From the NCBI GenBank assembly GCA_002683195.1, contig NYSW01000003.1, positions 41,531-51,456 on the forward strand: a stretch of 9,926 bases of DNA, in the 5' to 3' direction. The DNA comes from Phycisphaerae bacterium. GTDB taxonomy: Bacteria > Planctomycetota > Phycisphaerae > Phycisphaerales > SM1A02. The position numbers and the translations under genes were made by a program. Under the pieces are notes generated by a model. That model was not told the origin of the DNA and made no database searches. It worked only from the letters and a program-made list of their open reading frames with translations. This document shows, one piece after another, positions 5,896 through 9,926 of this stretch (position 1 is its first letter; every line of letters starts with the position of its first letter).

Positions 5896-6776
5896 AGTCC
5901 CCCGTCCTGCAAATTCTCGGAAGCGGTTCGTCGGGAAACCTGGCGATCATCGATCTTCCTTCGGTTTCGACCCCCCGGCAGCTGGTGGTGGATCTCGGCC
6001 TCGGGCCCCGAACCACCCGCTCCAGACTCGCCTCGATCGATCGCTCGTTCGATCCAGAGCAGGTGGTCGCGGCCCTCGTCACCCATGCCGACCAGGATCA
6101 CCTTCGACCCAGCTGGGCTCACACCCTCACCTGCCACCACTGGCGGGTCCATTCCCCTCCGAGTCACCACGCCGGCCTCGCCCGACTCGGGGTCCCCGGC
6201 AGTGGAATCCACGCGGTCGCCGATCGTGGGCGAGAAACCGACGTGAGCACCGGCGTGCGGGTGACCGCCGCCATCGCGCCCCACGACGATCATGGCACCG
6301 CGGTCTATCGCATCACCCTCGACGTGATCGATGGATCTCCGGTCGTCCTCGGCTGGGCGACCGACCTCGGACGCGTCACCCCGGCGGTGGAGTCATTGCT
6401 TCAAGACTGCGACGTGATCGCGATCGAGTCGAACTACGACCCAGATCTTCAGGCGGACGCCAACCGCCCGCCCTTTCTCAAGAAACGCATCACCGGCGGA
6501 CACGGTCACCTCTCCAATCGCGAGGCGATGGAAGCGGTCTCTCGTCTTGCCGAACGTCACGAGCCCTCCGCGATCGCCCTGCTCCATCTTTCTCGGGACT
6601 GCAACCATCCGGATCTCGTCCGGAAGCTCTGGGAATCCGAGTGTCCGCGCCTGGCGGACCGGCTCCACATCGCAGACGCGACGTCACCCCTGCCGCCGAT
6701 CACCCTGCGTCCTGGAAGGCCGGCCCCGGGCTCGCCGACCGCCCAACCTCCGATTCCAGAGACCCTCTGGGCCTGA
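5892..6776 (+). CDS. Metallo-beta-lactamase-fold hydrolase, YycJ/WalJ-like
   Basis: The 294-residue product resembles the YycJ/WalJ branch of the metallo-beta-lactamase fold, thought to be nucleases (B. subtilis YycJ has been linked to DNA repair). Visible are the N-terminal LGSGSSGN (9-16), a strand with VVDLGL (32-37), the metal motif THADQDH (64-70), APHDDHG (129-135), the WATDLG metal Asp (155-160), ESNYD (179-183), and GHGHLSN (203-209) followed by LLHLSRDCNHP (230-240). Blocks after residue 155 match YycJ well (ESNHD, GHVSN, HLS). The metal motif is unusual: the second His of HxHxDH is Asp67. A Pro-rich tail begins near 268. The start is the TTG at 5892, overlapping the lpxA stop as TTGA; an N-terminus further downstream would lose the conserved glycine motif. 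No Shine-Dalgarno is visible, so translation is probably coupled to lpxA. The substrate is not known. Confidence 0.88.
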   Translation: MKSPVLQILGSGSSGNLAIIDLPSVSTPRQLVVDLGLGPRTTRSRLASIDRSFDPEQVVAALVTHADQDHLRPSWAHTLTCHHWRVHSPPSHHAGLARLGVPGSGIHAVADRGRETDVSTGVRVTAAIAPHDDHGTAVYRITLDVIDGSPVVLGWATDLGRVTPAVESLLQDCDVIAIESNYDPDLQADANRPPFLKKRITGGHGHLSNREAMEAVSRLAERHEPSAIALLHLSRDCNHPDLVRKLWESECPRLADRLHIADATSPLPPITLRPGRPAPGSPTAQPPIPETLWA

Positions 6777-6792
6777 GCCCCGCGGCTCGAAT

Positions 6793-7635
6793 TCAGTCCT
6801 CGGTCGACTCGATCCCGTCGGCGAAGACCGGCGCGGTGATGTCCACGCCCTCGAACGCGGCATCATTCGCCGCCGCCCAGGCCGCTTCCTGCACCGTGAA
6901 GCGACCGATCGGGGTTCCATCGAGGCAGACGGGAACCAGCAGCGGCAGCCCGGCCGGCAGATCCTGGAGCGAAGCCACCAGATCTCCGGCCACCCGGCCT
7001 TCCGCGTCGAGATCCCGATACACCTGGACCGGCGGTCCTTTCCGGATCTGGTAATCGTCCCGCCCCGCGAGGGCCTCCAGTTCCTTCGGAAGTCCACGCT
7101 CGGTCCACCAGGCCATCGGCTCACCCGGAAGCACCAGCGTCCCCGGTTGCATGACCGCCAAGGTGCCTTCCACCCCCGCAACCTCGAGATCGACGGCCGG
7201 CATCCGGCGATGCATCCCGCCCACCGGGACCAGCCAACGAAGTCCCGTGTAGACCGCGGCTTCGACCGCTCGCCGAGCATCGGCGGCGATTTCGAGCAGC
7301 ATGGGAGGCATCTCCACCCCCCTCCATTCCCGATCAAGGCCGGCTGCGGACTCGGTGACCGCGAGATCCGCCCGATCCCGAGCCAGAGCACGATCCGGTT
7401 CGGCCATCGCCTCGAGATCGCCGAGGGCGAAAGTCACGGCTTGAAGGGTCACGATTTCGGTAATCGAGTCCCGCCAGCGATGGGCATCCGGATCATCGGG
7501 CGAGGCCATCACCAGCCCCTCGCTGGCCTTCACCAGAGACGTCCAATGCGACAAAAGCGTGGTCCAGGTGATCAATCCCGTGGGAAGTCCATCACCTGAT
7601 TCCACCCCTTCCGATGTTGATGACTCGTCGTTCAC
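6793..7635 (-). CDS. Protein of unknown function, possibly conserved in planctomycetes
   Basis: The 280-residue product is not one I can name. There is no signal peptide, no membrane segment, no cysteine motif and no nucleotide-binding loop. The first 20 residues are Ser/Glu/Gly-rich and probably disordered. Residues about 20-135 look helical (WTTLLSHW, ITEIVTLQAVTFALGDLE, ALARDRADLAV, EIAADARRAVEAA), and about 145-280 look beta-rich with Gly/Pro turns (MQPGTLVLPGEP, LLVPVCLDGTPIGRF). The helical part reminds me of planctomycete hypothetical proteins, but that is recollection, not a search. The GTG at 7635 is the outermost start; a GTG at 7605 is an alternative, and neither has a clear Shine-Dalgarno. 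The gene is convergent with the YycJ-like gene (16-base gap) and divergent from purF (57-base gap). The long + strand open frame opposite it is rich in Arg, His and Pro and looks like a shadow. Confidence 0.8.
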   Translation of the reverse strand: MNDESSTSEGVESGDGLPTGLITWTTLLSHWTSLVKASEGLVMASPDDPDAHRWRDSITEIVTLQAVTFALGDLEAMAEPDRALARDRADLAVTESAAGLDREWRGVEMPPMLLEIAADARRAVEAAVYTGLRWLVPVGGMHRRMPAVDLEVAGVEGTLAVMQPGTLVLPGEPMAWWTERGLPKELEALAGRDDYQIRKGPPVQVYRDLDAEGRVAGDLVASLQDLPAGLPLLVPVCLDGTPIGRFTVQEAAWAAANDAAFEGVDITAPVFADGIESTED

Positions 7636-7692
7636 GGCCCGAGCATACGTCGGACCGGCAGCGGGTCGCCGCGTGCGTTACCTTTCCGCTTC
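7636..7692. promoter_or_regulatory. Divergent 57-base gap that should hold the purF promoter
   Basis: Two genes start outward from this gap, so promoters for both should lie in it or in the flanking coding ends. I see no sigma-70 box I trust: the best - strand match is TATGCT (7642-7647), which would put transcription almost at the GTG start, and the best + strand match is TACCTT (7680-7685). There is no Shine-Dalgarno before the purF ATG. A leaderless or very short-leader mRNA would fit, but this is inference. Confidence 0.3.
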
Positions 7693-9609
7693 ATGAGTGA
7701 TCGGATCCTGCACGAATGCGGCCTCGCCGTCGTCCGACTTCTCCAGCCTCTCGACTGGTATCGGGAAGCTCGGGGGGATCTCCTGTGGGGTCTTCGCAGG
7801 CTCTTCCTGCTCATGGAGAAGCAACACAATCGCGGCCAGGACGGGGCCGGCATCGGAACCGTTCGATTCGATGTTTCACCCGGCGAGCTCTTCATAGACC
7901 GGGCCCGAAGTGCCCAGCGAAATCCGATCGAACGCCTCTTCGACGGCGTGGTCGGACCGATCGCCGATCTCTCGGAGGAGGCGTTGAACGCCCTCGACGG
8001 CGAGGCACTCAAGAAGAAACTGCCCCTGCTCGGCGAACTCATGCTCGGGCACCTCCGGTACGGAACGCATGGGGGGCGCTCGACCGAAGTCTGCCATCCC
8101 TACCTTCGCAAGAACATCGTGGCGAGTCGCAACCTGGCGGTGGCCGGGAATTTCAATCTCACCAACTCGCCCGACATCTTCCAGGAGCTCCTGAGCTACG
8201 GACTGGATCCGGTGGGCGAGTCGGACACCCAGGTCGTGCTCGAGAAGATCGGCTACTACCTCGACCGGGAACACGAACAACTCGCCGCCACCACGGGCGA
8301 AGGATCGTTCCGCGGGCTCGCCGGCCGACCGCTGGCGGATGAAGTCTCCAAACAGCTCGATCTGATCCGCATTCTTCGAAATGCGACCGAACGGTTCGAC
8401 GGCGGCTTCGTCTTCTCCGGCCTTCTTGGCAACGGCGACCTCTTCGTCTGCCGCGATGCCGCGGGCATCCGGCCCGCCTTCCTCTACCGAGACGAGGCCG
8501 TGGTCGCGGTGGCGAGCGAACGAGCGGCTTTGGTGACCGCGTTCAACGTCTCACCCGACGCGATCGAGGAACTTCCGCCCGCCCATGCACTCGAGGTGAA
8601 ACGAGACGGCCGAATCCGGATCGAGGCCTACACCGACCCGCTCCCGAAGAGGCAGTGCACGTTCGAACGGATCTACTTCAGTCGAGGCAACGATCGCGAC
8701 ATCTACAACGAGCGGAAACGACTCGGGGCCAACGTCGCTCGACGGGTGCTGGACGAGATCGACTGGGATATTTCCCGGACCGTCTTCGGCTTCGTTCCCA
8801 ACACCGCCGAGACCGCCTTCATGGGCCTCCGCGAAGAGATCGACGCCCTGCTCCGCAGTCGCAACGGCGAGGAATTGTGGACGCGAATCCAGGACGGCAC
8901 CGTCACCCGCCATGACGTCGACCGGCTGATCCAGACCCGTGCCCGCACGGACAAGGTCGCCCACAAGGACCAGCGACTTCGCACGTTCATCACCCATGAT
9001 GGCGCTCGCCGGGATCTGGTCTCGCACATCTACGACGTGACCCGGGGGACCGTGACCTCCGAAGACACCCTGGTGATGATCGACGACTCGATCGTTCGCG
9101 GAACCACGCTCCGAGAATCCATCATCACCATGCTCGCGAGACTGAACCCTCGTCGCATCGTGGTGGTTTCCAGCGCCCCCCCGATCATGTATCCCGACTG
9201 CTACGGCATCGACATGAGTCAGCTTGGCCGTTTCATCGCCTTCGAGGCCGCCGTGACGCTCCTGCACGATCGCGGCGAAGCCGGACTCCTGACGGAGATC
9301 GAAGAGGCCTGCGCGGCCCAGACCGACCTTCCGCCGGAACGAATGCAGAACCACGTGGCGAGGCTCTACGAGCGTTTCACCCTGAATGAGATCGAAGATC
9401 GCATCGCGGAACTGATCCGAAGCGACAACCTCGAATGGCCGGGGGAGATCTCCGTGGTCTATCAATCGGTCGAAGGCCTGCTGGAGGCGATGCCGGAACA
9501 CACCGGTGATTGGTACTTCACCGGCAATTATCCGACCGCCGGCGGATTCCGTGTCCTCAACACGGCCTTCCTCAATTGGTGCCGACAAGACGAACGCCGA
9601 GCCTACTGA
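7693..9609 (+). CDS. purF: Amidophosphoribosyltransferase (PurF), long Bacteroidetes/Planctomycetes-type form
   Basis: PurF makes 5-phosphoribosylamine from PRPP and glutamine, the first committed step of purine synthesis. The 638-residue product is much longer than the roughly 470-505 residues of E. coli or B. subtilis PurF, and matches the longer form I recall from Bacteroidetes. Cys9 (HECG) would be the N-terminal glutaminase nucleophile after removal of an eight-residue propeptide. The glutaminase domain shows QHNRGQDGAG (44-53), HLRYGTHG (120-127), GNFNLTN (152-158) and RDAAGIRP (254-261). Then come CTFERIYFSRG (322-332) and a segment VFGFVPNTAETAFMG (364-378). The phosphoribosyltransferase PRPP loop is MIDDSIVRGTT (462-472), with YGIDM at 504-508. 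The C-terminal part (about 585-625; GDWYFTGNYPT) extends beyond the classical enzyme. ATG 7693 places the Cys correctly; no Shine-Dalgarno is visible. A classical iron-sulfur cysteine set is not evident among the seven cysteines. Confidence 0.97.
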   Translation: MSDRILHECGLAVVRLLQPLDWYREARGDLLWGLRRLFLLMEKQHNRGQDGAGIGTVRFDVSPGELFIDRARSAQRNPIERLFDGVVGPIADLSEEALNALDGEALKKKLPLLGELMLGHLRYGTHGGRSTEVCHPYLRKNIVASRNLAVAGNFNLTNSPDIFQELLSYGLDPVGESDTQVVLEKIGYYLDREHEQLAATTGEGSFRGLAGRPLADEVSKQLDLIRILRNATERFDGGFVFSGLLGNGDLFVCRDAAGIRPAFLYRDEAVVAVASERAALVTAFNVSPDAIEELPPAHALEVKRDGRIRIEAYTDPLPKRQCTFERIYFSRGNDRDIYNERKRLGANVARRVLDEIDWDISRTVFGFVPNTAETAFMGLREEIDALLRSRNGEELWTRIQDGTVTRHDVDRLIQTRARTDKVAHKDQRLRTFITHDGARRDLVSHIYDVTRGTVTSEDTLVMIDDSIVRGTTLRESIITMLARLNPRRIVVVSSAPPIMYPDCYGIDMSQLGRFIAFEAAVTLLHDRGEAGLLTEIEEACAAQTDLPPERMQNHVARLYERFTLNEIEDRIAELIRSDNLEWPGEISVVYQSVEGLLEAMPEHTGDWYFTGNYPTAGGFRVLNTAFLNWCRQDERRAY

Positions 9610-9683
9610 GGCCCAAGCGACTTCCCGCCTGGTCGATTGACCTCGATTCGCCCCTCCGTTTTCCAGCCGATCAGGTTCAAGAT

Positions 9684-9751
9684 GACTCCGCAGGCCGCCG
9701 ATCCTCGAAAGGATCGATGTTCCTACCGACCCTGGTCTCGTCAGCGGAGTC
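9684..9751 (+). promoter_or_regulatory. Possible leader stem covering the Shine-Dalgarno of the last gene
   Basis: GACTCCGC (9684-9691) is perfectly complementary to GCGGAGTC (9744-9751). The second arm contains the GGAG (9746-9749) that serves the ATG at 9757. The 52 bases between the arms hold another hairpin (9699-9716). Folded, this would hide the ribosome binding site. An eight-base match in a 147-base GC-rich gap could arise by chance at a rate of roughly one in five, so the support is modest and comes mainly from its position. Confidence 0.35.
9699..9716 (+). other. Perfect hairpin after purF, without a T run
   Basis: CGATCCT (9699-9705) and AGGATCG (9710-9716) form a seven-base-pair stem closed by a CGAA tetraloop, 90 bases after the purF stop. 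The bases that follow (ATGTTCC) are not a T tract, so it is not a standard rho-independent terminator. It could protect the 3' end of the purF mRNA, or be part of the leader of the next gene. Confidence 0.4.
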
Positions 9752-9756
9752 CGAAA

Positions 9757-9926
9757 ATGAACTCGAAGTCACGACGAAATACCCCGAAGACCTCCGCCAA
9801 GGCCTCCAAGGGCGGGTCCCCGCCGGCGGCGACCCCGGGACATATCGCCCTTGGCGAAGCCATAAGGCGTGATCTGACCACTCTGGCAAGCCTCCCTGGC
9901 CAGAATCGGATCCGGCGAACCTACCT
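9757..9926 (+). CDS. 5' end of an unidentified gene with a basic, disordered N-terminus (runs off the window)
   Basis: An ATG at 9757 opens a frame that stays open to the last base (56 full codons). It has a good Shine-Dalgarno, GGAG at 9746-9749 with a seven-base spacer, one of only three clear ones in the window. The first 28 residues are rich in Lys, Arg, Ser, Ala and Pro (MNSKSRRNTPKTSAKASKGG) and are probably disordered and able to bind nucleic acid or other acidic partners. Residues 30-57 (HIALGEAIRRDLTTLASLPG onward) look like the start of a helical domain with more Arg. There is no signal peptide. I do not recognise the family from this fragment. The gap to purF is 147 bases, so it may have its own promoter. 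Confidence 0.6.
   Translation, partial: MNSKSRRNTPKTSAKASKGGSPPAATPGHIALGEAIRRDLTTLASLPGQNRIRRTY

Noticed and set aside
6547..7599. A 350-residue + strand open frame opposite the - strand unknown gene
   Set aside because: Its translation is dominated by Arg, His, Pro and Gly, it overlaps the end of the well-supported YycJ-like gene, and the - strand frame has a more protein-like composition. It is a GC-rich shadow.
8551..9588. Long - strand open frame inside purF
   Set aside because: Antisense shadow of purF with no family signature; purF is continuous through the region.
9610..9756. Possible ribozyme, tRNA or SRP RNA in the gap after purF
   Set aside because: A CTGACGA on the - strand hints at a hammerhead core, but the GAAA and stem II arrangement does not follow. 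No tRNA cloverleaf or SRP tetraloop motif is present on either strand.

Overview
The window is about 10 kb of dense, very GC-rich bacterial chromosome. It is most likely from a planctomycete, probably the Phycisphaerae. The signs are GC-rich third codon positions with many CGA arginine codons, a long Bacteroidetes/Planctomycetes-style PurF, a small membrane protein with a C-terminal zinc ribbon of a kind common in planctomycetes, and outer-membrane genes (lpxA, an OmpH/Skp-like gene). The taxon is an inference from gene content, not a marker-gene placement. There is no mobile element, CRISPR array, rRNA or tRNA that I can see.

Layout. Bases 1-240 hold the probable 3' end of an unidentified gene. 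Bases 281-3380 are a tight + strand cluster: mutM (Fpg-type DNA glycosylase), a two-helix membrane zinc-ribbon protein, and lepA (elongation factor 4), joined by ATGA and GTGA four-base overlaps. An OmpH/Skp-like envelope protein follows at 3471-4196. lipB (lipoate octanoyltransferase) lies convergent on the - strand (4198-4980), with one base between the two stop codons. A 69-base divergent gap holds a terminator-like hairpin and leads into lpxA (5050-5895), which overlaps a YycJ/WalJ-like metallo-beta-lactamase-fold gene (5892-6776) by a TTGA. An unidentified - strand gene (6793-7635) converges on that pair and diverges from purF (7693-9609). A 147-base gap with possible RNA structure leads to the 5' end of a gene that runs off the window (from 9757).

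Functionally the window is mostly housekeeping: base-excision repair, translation, lipid A synthesis, outer-membrane biogenesis, protein lipoylation and the first committed step of purine synthesis. I found no convincing new multi-gene system. The most notable points are: (1) the MutM lacks all four zinc-finger cysteines and looks like the plant-type zincless FPG; (2) the arrangement around lipB suggests that the lepA/ompH transcript may read antisense through lipB and stop at the hairpin before lpxA; (3) the YycJ-like protein has Asp in place of the second His of the HxHxDH metal motif; (4) a leader stem could hide the Shine-Dalgarno of the last gene. Start signals are mixed: lepA, the ompH-like gene and the last gene have clear Shine-Dalgarno sequences, while lpxA, the YycJ-like gene and purF have none that I can see.
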